From positions 49,647,007 to 49,711,006 of the forward strand of contig CM056732.1 of the NCBI GenBank assembly GCA_029844215.1: 64,000 nt of DNA. Reading direction: 5' to 3'. Source of the stretch: Przewalskia tangutica (Eukaryota; Streptophyta; Magnoliopsida; Solanales; Solanaceae). Within the stretch, counting starts at the first letter, position 1. Each line of letters starts with the position of its first letter. The position numbers and the translations under genes were made by a program. The notes beneath the pieces were generated by a model. The model was not told where the DNA came from and made no database searches. It was given only the letters and a program-made list of their open reading frames with translations. Below, in pieces: positions 34,871-45,856 of the stretch.

Positions 34871-37771
34871 TGTTATACCCCGTATTTCCAGAGTATGTAC
34901 GTAAGGACGTACGTACGAGAATACGACAGAAAGATTGGAAAGGAAGAAAGAGGTGATTTTTCCACGGAAAAGTTTCCGGTTTTTGTGAAGGAAAAAGGTT
35001 CGTTAATGGGAATTGGATTCCCAGATTTGGTATTCGGACTTCCTGGAATATTAGAGAATTATGGAATTTTATTTTCGGAAATGGTCACGTGGGGCCCACG
35101 GGAGAAATTTACGGTTTTGTGGGGCCCACTTTGTTTTCGAGATTTTGGCCATTGTGGATATTTTCGGAAGATGTTTTATTTTGGGCCATTAGGAGGGTGA
35201 CACGTGTCACCTCCGCCTAGTGGCTTGCCGAATGACATTTGTGCACAACACGGTTAGAGTCGTTTTTCGGCTAAACGTGTTACATAACTTGCGAGGAAAA
35301 TACGGCTATGTCCTTTTTAAATTTTGCGGATTTTTCCGATAGACGAAACATTTTGGACCAACGGGAGGGTGGCATGTGTCACCCTGCATTGAAGCAAGTG
35401 GGCGTCAGTGCGCGAAGTGGTTCACGTTTTGGCTTGATCTTTTGGATCACGTTTTGTGTCCTATTGGTGCCTTGTTTTGTGCCTTGTTTTGGCCTTGTTT
35501 TGTGGCTTGTTTGGTGCAATGTTTTGTGGAGTAGGGGTTAGGGTGCACTTGGCTTGATCTTGGCCTTACACTTGCCTTGCACTTGGCTAGATCTTGGCCA
35601 TTGGTTGGCCTTTGGTTTTGCTATAAATACCCCCTTATGTTGATGAACTCTTCATCCACAAATGAAACCTTCCAAGCCTAAAATACCTCCCTCCTCTAGT
35701 GTTGAGTTCGTCCAACTCATCCCCTCTTTGAGAGTCTTGCCGAGGCCTCCTCCTCCCCTGTGGTGCCTTGGCGTAGTGGTACCCCCCCTAGCCTAGTTGT
35801 TTTCGTATAATACCCTTGTTGTGGTATAGAAATACTCCCCTAGTATTGTTATAATGCCCAAAATACCTTAGCCTTGTACCTTGTAGTATTCCAAAGATAC
35901 CTCTATACGTAGAGCAAATACTACCTTTTGTCCCTTTAGTCTCAAACCAAACCCTAAGGAAATCTTCGTTGATTGGTTGAAGTATTTAGGTAGAAGTTGG
36001 TTAGAACTTCTAAGGGTTGTTTGGAGCGGGATGGAGCACCGGAGTGGAGCTAAACGTTGCTAAGGACCGACATTTAACTTGGATAATTATGGGCTTATCG
36101 AGGTAATTATCTTGTCCTCTATTTGTAATTGGAAATTACATGTTGTTAAGAATATATAGTTGAAGTATACTATATATAGAATGAACTTAGTTTGTGGCAA
36201 TGTCTTTTGACTTAAGCTCAAGAATAAAGAAAAGAATCGAATCAGTATTTACATTGGGTGTATGCAGTAGACTTGTGTAGTACATCGAGTAGAATTGTAC
36301 ACGTCCAGGTTAGGCGTGTAAACCCCCTGGTTGGCTTGGTAGCCGGCCTCGATAGAGGAGGAGATTTCTGTGTGGCGGGGAGGTGCCGAATTTTACGTAG
36401 AGAAATGGAACCGTGTGTTTAAAATAGGCGTTTGTGACCTTTTTAGGTGAAAGTACTAAGAGTAGCGTATTCTACTGAGGAGTGGAAAGGGGTAGCAAGG
36501 TTGTAGTACTTGGAGCTTTTTGCTTATTGTCGATAATCGCCGCGAGGTATGTGAACCTCTTCCTATCTCTTCTAGCATGATATGTGTGAACTATGTACGG
36601 TGAAGCGTACGTGTTAATTGTGTTTGATTGTTCTTAAAACATAAAGTGTTATAACGGCTTTATGGGAAGTTGGTTATAACGACTTTATGTAGGTAAGAAA
36701 ATACTTTGTGGTTTTAAAAGGTAAGCGATGTGAATTATAAGCGGCTAGTTATAATAAAGAACTTGATGTATTTCAAAAGATTTATAAATCGTTTTGAAGG
36801 AGAGTAACACTTGGTTTTAAAGGTTTTAAAAAGAGTTATACTAGCTTTATGGGAGTTAGGTATAATGTCTTAAGAGAGGTAAAGAAAATGGTTTCTTGAT
36901 GTTAGAAGTTAAGAGACTTGATCTTATAAGATAAGAGACTTAACTTATTTGTTTTAATGTGAATGTTTGTGTGAAACCTCATTCGTGAGTAATGAGTACT
37001 TGGTTTTATTTAAAGGGATAATGTTTCTTGATTTGAAATCGTAATGTGTATCGACAGGACCATGCGCAGCGTTAATAAAGGAAAATGTATTGAATAATGA
37101 TGTATCGTATTAAAACCAGTAGAAACCTCCATCTGCATAGAAACTAAGATGAGACAAAATGATATTACATTTTCTAGATCATGGCTGCTGTAATAAGAAT
37201 GTTGTAAACAAGAATAACCTACTCTCACGTAAGACATATATTACTCAATTGTTCTAAAAAGGAATCAAGTGATTAAGTTTGGGAACTATGAAACCATTTG
37301 AAAATGAGAAGCTTGAGTAATTGAAACTAGGCAAACTGGAACTTAGGAAAAGAATGTTGTTACTTAAATTTGAAAAGGAATGTGGGTTGGTCATTCTAAT
37401 ACTACGGGTATCGGGTGACTTTTATAAAAGTAATGGATCTCTTTTAAAGGATTTAACGTATGTAGTACTTTGGGGTTAAAAACCCGGACTTTGGCATAAA
37501 ATGAAAGTACTTTGAGTTGTTGTGAAACTTGCCTATGCTTGTTGTTGTGAAACTTTTTTTTGATCAGGTAAATGGTAATATTAATAATAAAAGAACTGAA
37601 ATCTTACAATCAATCATTGAGGGTTCTCAATCCTCAACGTAAAAACAAGAGATGAAGGGGGGGGGGGGGGAATGGGTGATCACTCAGAGGTGATTTTTAC
37701 AAGAGTGGATGAAATCATAATGATGTTGTGCAAGACGCAGTACCCACGGGCATTCCAACAAAGGATTTTCA

Positions 37772-38131
37772 TTAGGAAACCATGGAGGGTTTAGGGGTCC
37801 CTCCGCGCTTCACTTTTCTTGCTAGACTGGTAGTCCTTCTTGTTGTAACCTCTGTCCAACCATTATTTTTATCCTTAGGAGCCAAGGCAGGTGATTCAAA
37901 GTTGGTGTGTTCACCATGTTCCAAGATAATGCAACTAGTTGTAGGGTTGGGTATTTCAATAGAATTCCCGCGATGGCTCACATCTGAAGTAGTGTGCGGG
38001 TTCAAAGGTGTGTTATTCTCAGATTCCATGGTGTTCATTTCAATCCCCTTTTGATGCGTAATAGCAATGTCAGGTAGCTGAACCGTTAAATCATCAAGGG
38101 GAACCCGTAAGTTCGATGAGCCGCAGGGCCC
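37772..38131 (-). pseudogene. C-terminal part of LINE ORF1 beyond the TGA
   Basis: In frame with the 732-codon ORF after a single TGA, and open down to TAA at 37772-37774. It includes NNGWTEVTTRRTTS and a basic RKVKRGG stretch, which resemble the C-terminal region of plant LINE ORF1 proteins. Separate translation would begin at the Met at 38038-38036, but it is more simply the tail of ORF1. About 200 bp of 3' UTR with a long G run (37657-37670) follows to the poly-A. Confidence 0.6.
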
Positions 38132-40330
38132 TCACCGTGGTATAATGAGATTGAGCTTCCCAACACTTAGGGTATATGCGGTGCAGATTGCACAACATTC
38201 CCAAAGATCCTTTAAGATAGAACATCCTACGGGAAGATGAGGGGTGGTGGATCGGATAAAGGGGGCTAGGGTGACCCGCAACCAAAGGATGGCGTGGCTA
38301 GAGGAATCGGCTCGCTGCAAGTCGGGGCCAGAGGCAAATCGAATTAGGGCTTCCTGAGAGGAGTTGTTTTGCAATAGGATCTTGCACTTCAAATGATTAT
38401 GACCAAAAGAGGTACAATGGTAACAATAATCAGGGTAGTTTTCATATTGGACCTTTTGGATGTATCTTCGATTGTCGGGTAGTTTAACTCCAAATTCTGT
38501 GACCGGTTTCTTACTAACATCAACTTCCACTAACACTCTTGCATAGTTCATCTTAGACCTTTCCTTGGTAAATTGATCCGTGTAGAGGGGTTTCCCTACG
38601 CGTGATGCAATTTTGCTAAGGCCTGAGGCACTCCAAACAGACAGGGGGATCTCATGGAAAGTGACCCAAATAGGGATATCCATGAATAAGTCATCTGTTA
38701 ATAGAACTCCCTTATCAATTGGTTTTAACATCATTGTTTTGCCGAAGGTCATGTAAGGGCCTCCGTTGAGCACATTAGTGCGTTCTTCCTCCGTCATGAA
38801 TTTGAATATTGTCCATCCTTTGCCGTAGGGGATGATACGACACTTAACTCCCCAACCTTTCACAATAGAATTCAGCGCTTCTCTTCCCGGAAAGGGCGAG
38901 TGAAGCGACTTTATGAGGCAATATCCCCATGTTTCAATGAAGGGGACTTCATCTGTTGATTCTAGTTCTACATCTTCTCCTTGCTGATCAATGAATTGAA
39001 GTTGTAATCCTTTTGCCTCAAGTCTGGAACCCGCAAAGACACTCGCATAGGTTTTCTTTTGCGAATTGGGGCCATTGTGACGAGGAGGAGGCATAGCGCC
39101 TTTAGAGGGCTTACTGGATGGAAGCGGGTCATGAGAAATGAAATCATCAGAAGGTAAATGAACATCAGGCCTATTAGGAAGAGCATGATGAGGGATGGGG
39201 TTAGAGGGAGTGGAGCTTGGGCTCGCATCTGAAGATAGTATGCGGGTACCATTTGGGAGGGTGGGAAAAGAGGTTGGTATTTCGGGTGTGGGTGGAGTAG
39301 TCAGTGGAGTTGTGGAAGAGCCTATATGAAATCTGAAAGGAATAGAGGAGGTAGAAGATGTGAGAGGTGGAAGTATCGTACCATTTCCATTGATCGAGGT
39401 AGAATTAAATGAAAAGGGAATGTTCGGGTTCCTATGTTGAATTTCGTTTAGAGAACTGGTAAGGGAGGGGAGGGGGTGGTACGCGTTCTTAGGAGGACTT
39501 AATGAAGGTTGAATGTTCGAGGTAAGAGGCTCTTGGACATCCGCGCAAGCAGGTAGGCCATTTAAGTCAGAAGGCTCTTCGACTCCCGCACCCATAAATG
39601 AATGCGAGTTACTAGGCTTCTTGGAACTATTAGACCCTTCGGTACCTACAATCTGTGAAGTTCCACGAGGTCCAGAATTAAATGAAGACCCATGGATACC
39701 CTCCTGACCCGCCTTGCTCAATAGACCCGTGAACCGACCCGGTCTAGGCCCGAGGATACCTTCAAGCAAAGTACCGCCGACTGAAATTCCTCGCCCGAAA
39801 ATCCTTGTTTTTCCGATACTTCTGGGCAGTAAGCCACTACTAGTAGGCTTATTAATGCTCCCGTGGTTACCCTTCTCTTCCGTAGTGTTCCCGGAGTTCA
39901 CAGAAGTACCCGCACATGTAGTGCCATTCAAATGAGCGGATTGAGAATCAATAGGTGTTTGTACCTCAATAGAATTGCCAGGGGCTTTGGGGGGGGCATA
40001 GTCCAGAAGTTTATGAACTGAGAGAGGGGTTACATTCATAGTATTATCATCCTTACACTTGCTATTTTCCGGGCTAGCAACCTCAATACTTTTTCCCCAA
40101 TCGTGAATTTTTTGTAACGTGATATCATCCACCACATGTTCTAATGGAAAGTGCAAATCCGGAGCAGCATGTACTAATACCGAAGGGTCTGAGATAGCTG
40201 GTACTAGATTTTCATTTACCATTGATGGACTTCCACCTTTCTTCTTCTTTTTCCTGGTTCTAGACTTGGACGAACCTCCAGAACCCCCGGAATCATTGCT
40301 AGAACGAGTATATCTTTTAGTTTTTTTCAT
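38132..40330 (-). CDS. LINE ORF1-like protein: DUF4283 plus CCHC zinc knuckle
   Basis: The longest real reading frame in the window, 732 codons. Residues 1-32 are basic (a KKTKRYTRSS start and an RKKKKKGG stretch). Residues ~35-430 are low-complexity, rich in Ser, Pro and Asn. Residues ~440-620 match the DUF4283 type, with WTIFKFMTEEER, then IPIWVTFHEIPLSVW, SKIASRVGKPLYTD and YARVLVEVDV. Residues 636-649 are a CX2CX4HX4C knuckle (CYHCTSFGHNHLKC). In plant L1 elements this protein binds RNA. The frame stops at TGA 38134-38132, but the same frame reopens and continues to 37772, so the stop may be a CGA-to-TGA change that cut an ~850-codon protein. CAG and CTG triplets look undamaged here. Confidence 0.8.
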   Translation of the reverse strand: MKKTKRYTRSSNDSGGSGGSSKSRTRKKKKKGGSPSMVNENLVPAISDPSVLVHAAPDLHFPLEHVVDDITLQKIHDWGKSIEVASPENSKCKDDNTMNVTPLSVHKLLDYAPPKAPGNSIEVQTPIDSQSAHLNGTTCAGTSVNSGNTTEEKGNHGSINKPTSSGLLPRSIGKTRIFGRGISVGGTLLEGILGPRPGRFTGLLSKAGQEGIHGSSFNSGPRGTSQIVGTEGSNSSKKPSNSHSFMGAGVEEPSDLNGLPACADVQEPLTSNIQPSLSPPKNAYHPLPSLTSSLNEIQHRNPNIPFSFNSTSINGNGTILPPLTSSTSSIPFRFHIGSSTTPLTTPPTPEIPTSFPTLPNGTRILSSDASPSSTPSNPIPHHALPNRPDVHLPSDDFISHDPLPSSKPSKGAMPPPRHNGPNSQKKTYASVFAGSRLEAKGLQLQFIDQQGEDVELESTDEVPFIETWGYCLIKSLHSPFPGREALNSIVKGWGVKCRIIPYGKGWTIFKFMTEEERTNVLNGGPYMTFGKTMMLKPIDKGVLLTDDLFMDIPIWVTFHEIPLSVWSASGLSKIASRVGKPLYTDQFTKERSKMNYARVLVEVDVSKKPVTEFGVKLPDNRRYIQKVQYENYPDYCYHCTSFGHNHLKCKILLQNNSSQEALIRFASGPDLQRADSSSHAILWLRVTLAPFIRSTTPHLPVGCSILKDLWECCAICTAYTLSVGKLNLIIPR

Positions 40331-41697
40331 ATCATGAACTCAAAACGTAGCTAATAGAAGCATCAATTTAGAGTGAGGGGATAGGAAAGGAGTGACGGAC
40401 AAAACCCGAGAGGAGCAACCAAGGAGAAACGTTGAGAGCGTTTTCCTTAGTGAGAGAAACTTCTCTCTAACTCCTGACCTAAGAACTTTAAGAAGTTAAG
40501 AGACCTTGTTGTGAAACTTGCCTATGCTTGTTGTTGTGAAACTTGCCTATGCTTGTTGTTGTGAAACTTGCCTATGCTTGTGGTGATAGCCTTGTTGTGC
40601 AAGTACTGTGTTCACTCGACTACCGGTTCATCCGGGAATGTATCTCACTTGATTACCGGTTCATCCGGGAATGTATCTCACTTGATTACCGGTTCATCCG
40701 GGAATGTATCTCACTTGATTAGGTTCATCAGGAATGTATCTCACTTGATTACGGTTCATCCGGAATGTATTTCACTTGACTAGGTTCATCCGAATGTATT
40801 TCACCGACTAGGTTCATCCAGGAATGTATTCCACACGCGTTTCTATATTGGGTCCATAAGATGGTAGAGACTCGTTATACGTATCACATGATTTGTACCT
40901 AGGCTGTTGGCGATGATGGAGAATCACGGGTATGTTTCCATTTTGATTTACGTCTTGTTGTTGATGTCACATGGACGTGTCTACACCGTCTGATTCGGGG
41001 CATGTGGCCATGCGGCCTTATTATTATTGTTGCATCGTGGACATGTCTACACTGCCGTCAGATTCCGGGGCATGCGGCCGTGATGCGAACATGATGGATG
41101 TTGTGGGCGTGAGACCCGTAGTTATATTTGGTGGTGACTTTGAGGCGTGAGTCACGACTTGACATGATTTGTTTTATGTTGTGATCTATAGTTTGGTTAT
41201 CATACATGTCTCTGCTTTGTATAAGTTATGATTTCATTCTGATATTTACGATTTCACATACTTGGTACTGTTATCGACCTCCTTCGGGCTGCGTTCATGC
41301 CGCAGGTAGAGGTACATCGATGCGTGGATCCCGCTCATGGGATCACGATTCAGCGTATTAGGAAGCTCCGTTTCTCGGAGGCTTATCTTTTGGTATGTGT
41401 TCCACGAGTTGTAGGTTCTTGTACATTCGGGGTATGGCGGGGCCTGTCCGTCATAGTCGTTGTAAATCTTAAGTGCAGCAAATCTTGTTGTGGGCAGGGT
41501 TGTAAAAGGATTAAACTGTTTGGGTTTTATGTATATACTGAAGGCAACTGTTTTGGTTGGCCTGTTTTTTTATCACATCTCTTGATCCATGTCTATTGCA
41601 TGTTTAGGTTTTTATTTCCGCTGGTTTTCTCTGATGTTGTATCACTAGGGTGCCCGGGGTAAGGCACCAGTGACGGGCCCGGGTTCGGGGCGTCACA

Positions 41698-42656
41698 AGT
41701 GGTATCGAGCGATTAATCCTCGGAAAGTGTCTACAGACCGTGTCTAGTAGAGTCTTGATTATCGATGTGTTGTGCACCACATCTATAATCAGGAGGCTAT
41801 AGGACATTTAGGATTGGTTTCCATTCTTCTCATTCTGAGATCGTGCCTTAGAGCTGTGTGGTAAGTGTGAACCCTGAGCATCACGAATGAGACCTTAGAG
41901 GTAAGGTCGTCTTGAGTAAAAGATTCGTTTTACGTTTGACCTTTATCAGGGTGCGTAGTATACGTGGGATTTATTTGTGTGATCAGTCCATGGGTAATGT
42001 GAGATGGAAGTGGTAGCTTTCATGATGTGATTTAGCAGGATTGTTCCGTGTCGGGGAACAAAGGGCTTGACGCGATTGTGGGTCGGGTGGAGGACGTGAT
42101 ACGGGTCAACCCGTGCCGGATTAAGGTGGGGTCAGTTAGGGTGGTCCCGGTGGTAGGGTCACGCGATGATGCTAGGCCCAAGTTTGTATGACCATCGTAT
42201 GAGTTGGTGGATATGTTCGACGAGCGGATCGTGGAGGCCGGGAACGGCCTTAGAGAAGATCGAAGTTAGTGAGATGACCAAGTTTGGAGGTAGTGACTCC
42301 AAGGGTTGGAAACAGAAGTGTTGACGGAAGTGTGGTACGAATACTAGAAAGAGTTCGAGTGTTCGAGAAGGGGACAACGAGATAGGGGAGAAGTGAACGT
42401 GTGTGATCGTTTCTTTTGTGAAATGAAGGTGTGAAGGGAGTATATTTTAGACCTCAGGTAAGGGGTTTTTGTGATGATTAGAGGTGTTTCCTCGTTGACT
42501 TGGGTTTAAGTATTGGTGCGTTTGTTTTTTTTTTTTTTATGGCCAGGTGTGGCATGATTGTTTTCGTACGTATAGCAGTGAAGGCTATACTAGCGCAGGT
42601 TTGTGTTGAGACTTGAGAAGGAACATTCGGGACGAATGTTTCTAAGGAGGGGAGAA
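41698..42656 (+). other. P2 internal region 2 (gag-deleted)
   Basis: Nearly identical to internal region 1: PBS-like 41700-41710, the same gag deletion joint near 41860, a T-run near 42522, hairpin 42622-42640 and PPT 42644-42656. Confidence 0.8.
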
Positions 42657-44500
42657 TGTTATACCCGTATTTCCAGTATATGCGTAAGGGCGTTCGTGCG
42701 AGAATCTGACGAAAGATTGGAAAGGAAGAAAGAGGTGATTTTCCACGGAAAAGTTTCCGGTTTTTGTGAAGTATAATGGTTAGTTAATGGGAATTGGATT
42801 ACAAGATTTGGTAGTCGGAATTCCGGGAATATTAGATAATTATTGAATTTTATTTTCGGAAATGTTAACGTGGGGCCCACGGGAGAAATTTACTGTTTGT
42901 GGGGCCCACTTTGTTTTGAGATTTTGGCCATTGTGGATATTTTGGAAGATGTTTTATTTTGGGCCAATAGGAGGGTGACACGTGTCACCCGCCTAAGTGG
43001 CTTGGCGAATGACATTTGTGCACAACACGGTTAGAGTCGTTTTTAAAGCGTGTTACATAACTTGCGAGGAAAATTCGGCTATGTCCTTTTAAATTTTGCG
43101 GATTTTTAGAGAGGCGAAACATTTTGGACCAAAGGGAGGGTGGCATGTGTCACCTCACATTGAAGCAAGTGGGCGTCCAAGTGCACGAAGTGGTTCACGT
43201 TTTGGCTTGATCTTTTGGCTCACGTTTTGTGTCCTATTGGTGCCTTGTTTTGTGCCTTGTTTTGGCCTTGTTTTGTGGCTTGTTTGGTGCAATGTTTTGT
43301 GGAGTAGGGTTAGGGTGCACTTGGCTTGATCTTGGCCTTACACTTGCCTTGCACTTGGCTAGATCTTGGCCGTTGGTTGGCCTTTGGTTTTGCTATAAAT
43401 ACCCCCTTATGTTGATGAACTCTTCATCCACAAATGAAACCTTCAAGCCTAAAATCCTCCCTCCTCTAGTGTTGAGTTCGTCCAACTCATCCCCCTCTTT
43501 TGAGAGTCTTGGCGAGGCCTCCTCCCTCCCCTTTGTGGTGCCTTGGCCGTAGGGTACCACTGCCTAGTTGTTTTGTATAATACCCACTTGTTGTGGTATA
43601 GAAATACTCCCTAGTATTGTTATAATGCCCAAAATACCTTAGCCTTGTACCTTGTAGTATTCCAAAGATACCTCTATCGTAGAGCAGGAAATACTACCTT
43701 TTGTCCCTTTAGTCTCAAGCCGAAACCACAAGGAAATCTTCATTGATTGGTTGAAGTATTTAGGTAAGTTGGTTAGAACTTCTAAGGGTTGTTTGGAGTG
43801 GGATGGAGCACCCGGAGTTGGAGCTAAACGTTGCTAAGGACCGACATTTAACTTGGATAATTATGGGCTTATCGAGGTAATTATCTTGTCCCTCTATTTG
43901 TAATTGGAAATTACATGTTGTTAAGAATATATAGTTGAAGTATACTATATATAGAACTGAACTTAGTTTGTGGCAATGTCTTTTGACTTAAGCCTGAAGA
44001 ATAAAGAAAAGAACTGAACTGTATTTACATTGGACTGTATTGCAGTAGACTTGTGTAGTATTACTGAGTAGAATTGTACACGTCCGGTTAGACGTGTAAA
44101 CCCACTGGTTGGCTTGGTAGCGGCCTCGATAGAGGAGGAGATTTACGTTGTGGCGGGAGAGTCTTTGCCGGAATTTTCTGTAGAAATGGAACCGTGTGTT
44201 TAAAAGTTAATAGCGTTTGTGACCTTTTTAGGTGAAAGTACTAAGAGTAGCGTATTCTACTCGAGGAGTGGAAAGGGTAGCAAGGTTGTAGTACTTGGAG
44301 CTTTGCTTATTATCGATAATCGCGCGGTATGTGAACCTCTTCCTATCTCTTCTAGCATGATATGTGTGAACTATGTAGTACGGTAGACGTACATGTGTTA
44401 ACTGTGTTTGATTGTTCTTAAAACATAAAGTGTTATAACGGCTTTATGGGAAGTTGGTTATAACAGCTTTATGTAGGTAAAAGAATGGTTTATTGATATA
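42657..44500 (+). repeat. P2 LTR3, truncated
   Basis: LTR start with the perfect palindrome at 42973-42990 and TATA from 43393. It breaks after about 1.84 kb. The last ~40 bases match the complement of M3's LTR more closely than P2's LTR2, and the sequence then switches to minus-orientation M3 LTR. Confidence 0.8.
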
Positions 44501-45751
44501 CTCGTAGCACTTCCACCTATATAGGCCACAAACGTCTATTAACTTCTAAACACAAGGTTCCATATTCTACGAAAATTCGGCGACACCTCCCGCAACGCGT
44601 AAATCTCCTCTCTAACGAGGCTGCAAGCCAACCGAGGGGTTTATACGCCTAACCGGACGTATACAATTCTACTTCACAATAATACTACACAAGTCTCGCA
44701 AATACGATCTATGTAATTACATTTGTTCTCTTCTTTATTATTGAGCTTAAGTCAAAAGACATTGCCAAAACTATGTTGATTCTATATATAGTATACTTCA
44801 ACTATATATTCCTAGAACATGTAATTTCCAATTACAATAAGAGACAAGATTATTTACCTCGATAAGCCCAAAATTATCCGAGATAAAAGTCGATCCTGAG
44901 CAAGGTTTAGCTCTACTCGCGCTCAATCCGCTCAAACAACTCTTAGAAGTTCTAACCAACTTCTACTTAAATACTTCAACCAACTATGAAGATTTCCTTA
45001 GGTTTCGTTTTGAACTAAAGGACATAAGGTAGTATTCTGCTCTGCATAGAGGTAACTTTGGAATACTACAAGGTATAAGGCTAAGGTATTTGGGCATTAT
45101 AACAATACTTGGAGAAGTATTTCTCTACCAAAAGGGGGGGTATTCTCATGAGAACAACCCAAGAGAGGGGGGGGTGTGTTCTCGGCTAAGGCTACTCAAA
45201 GGGGGAAGGGGTTTCTCGGCCGAGAGCCTTACAAGAGAGGGGGGGCTAGTGTTTGGACGAGAGCCACAAGAGGGAGGGGAGGGATTTCAAGACTTAGACA
45301 AAGTGAGGAGTGGATGAAGAAGTTCATCACTAAGGGGGGTATTTATAGGAAAACCAAAGGCCATGATCAAGCCAAGTGTGGGGCAAGTGGATGGCCAAGA
45401 TTGGCACAAGTGCACCCTAGCCTACTCCCCAAATCACTCCACAAACATTGACCCATGTTTTAGGGCACAAATCCATGCCAATCGTCCAAGGCCAAACCGC
45501 CCCTTTAGGCGTCCACTTGAGGGTGACAAGTGTCACCCTCTCGTTGGTCCAAAATGTTTCACCTCTCGGAAAAATCCGCAAAAATTATAAATGACATAGC
45601 CGGAATTTTCCGCCCGCAGATGCGTAAAGCGTTTGATCGAAAAACGATTCTTTACGGGGGTTGTGCACAAATTCGCCACTTTGCCTACTTAAGGCTCAAA
45701 CTTTTCTACGTACGCCCACACGTACATACTCTGGAAAAACGGGGTATAACA
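44501..45751 (-). repeat. M3 5' LTR, U3-side piece
   Basis: Matches 25350-26610 of the M3 3' LTR, ending GGGGTATAACA. About 850 bp expected between this piece and 30014 is missing. Reverse TATA near 45333, and GGGTGACAAGTGTCACCC at 45521-45538. Confidence 0.8.
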
Positions 45752-45856
45752 GTAACCCTCGTGGGCCCTACAAAATGTAAACTTTCTTGGGTGGACCCCA
45801 CGTGACCAAATCCGTAAAAATAAATTTCCATAATGTTAATAAGTTCCATACTCTTA
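45752..45856 (-). repeat. D 3' LTR, middle fragment
   Basis: Matches 55372-55474 of the D 5' LTR (GTAAYCCTCGTG...CCATACTCTT) and stops where the solo LTR begins. Confidence 0.8.

Larger units (their letters stand above)
37554..40504 (-). mobile_element. ORF1-only LINE-like retroelement
   Basis: A 2.95 kb insertion in LTR2. Its 3' end is the run of eight T (poly-A on the minus strand) at 37554-37561 followed by TGATCAGGTAA, typical of plant LINE tails. The host motif TTGTTGTGAAACT flanks both sides (before 37556 and at 40506-40518), consistent with a ~13-bp target duplication, though the host is itself a tandem repeat. It contains ORF1 but no ORF2 (endonuclease/RT). A retrocopy of a DUF4283-type gene is the alternative. 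Confidence 0.75.
34871..41697 (+). repeat. P2 LTR2, interrupted by a LINE
   Basis: TGTTATACCCCGTATTTCC start, GCGTCACA end. After removing 37554-40504 it is about 3.88 kb, the size of LTR1. It serves as both a 3' and a 5' LTR in the tandem. U5 hairpin at 41649-41668. Confidence 0.88.
30015..44500 (+). mobile_element. P2: tandem LTR-internal-LTR-internal-LTR array lacking gag
   Basis: LTR1 30015-33904, internal 33905-34870, LTR2 34871-41697 (with a LINE inside), internal 41698-42656, LTR3 42657-44500 (truncated). Both internals are ~0.96 kb, have PBS and PPT, and share the same gag deletion. This arrangement is expected from unequal recombination between LTRs or between sister copies. A collapsed or duplicated assembly is the alternative. 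Confidence 0.85.
23481..45751 (-). mobile_element. M3: TR-GAG-like element interrupted by P2
   Basis: 3' LTR 23481-26610, internal region 26611-28965, 5' LTR in two pieces (28966-30014 and 44501-45751). P2 and its LINE lie between the two pieces. The layout and gag are like M1. The flanking bases do not form a clear target duplication (TGTGG on the left, GTAAC on the right). Confidence 0.75.

Noticed and set aside
39513..40337. Plus-strand frames opposite the LINE ORF1
   Set aside because: Shadows of the minus-strand 732-codon ORF.
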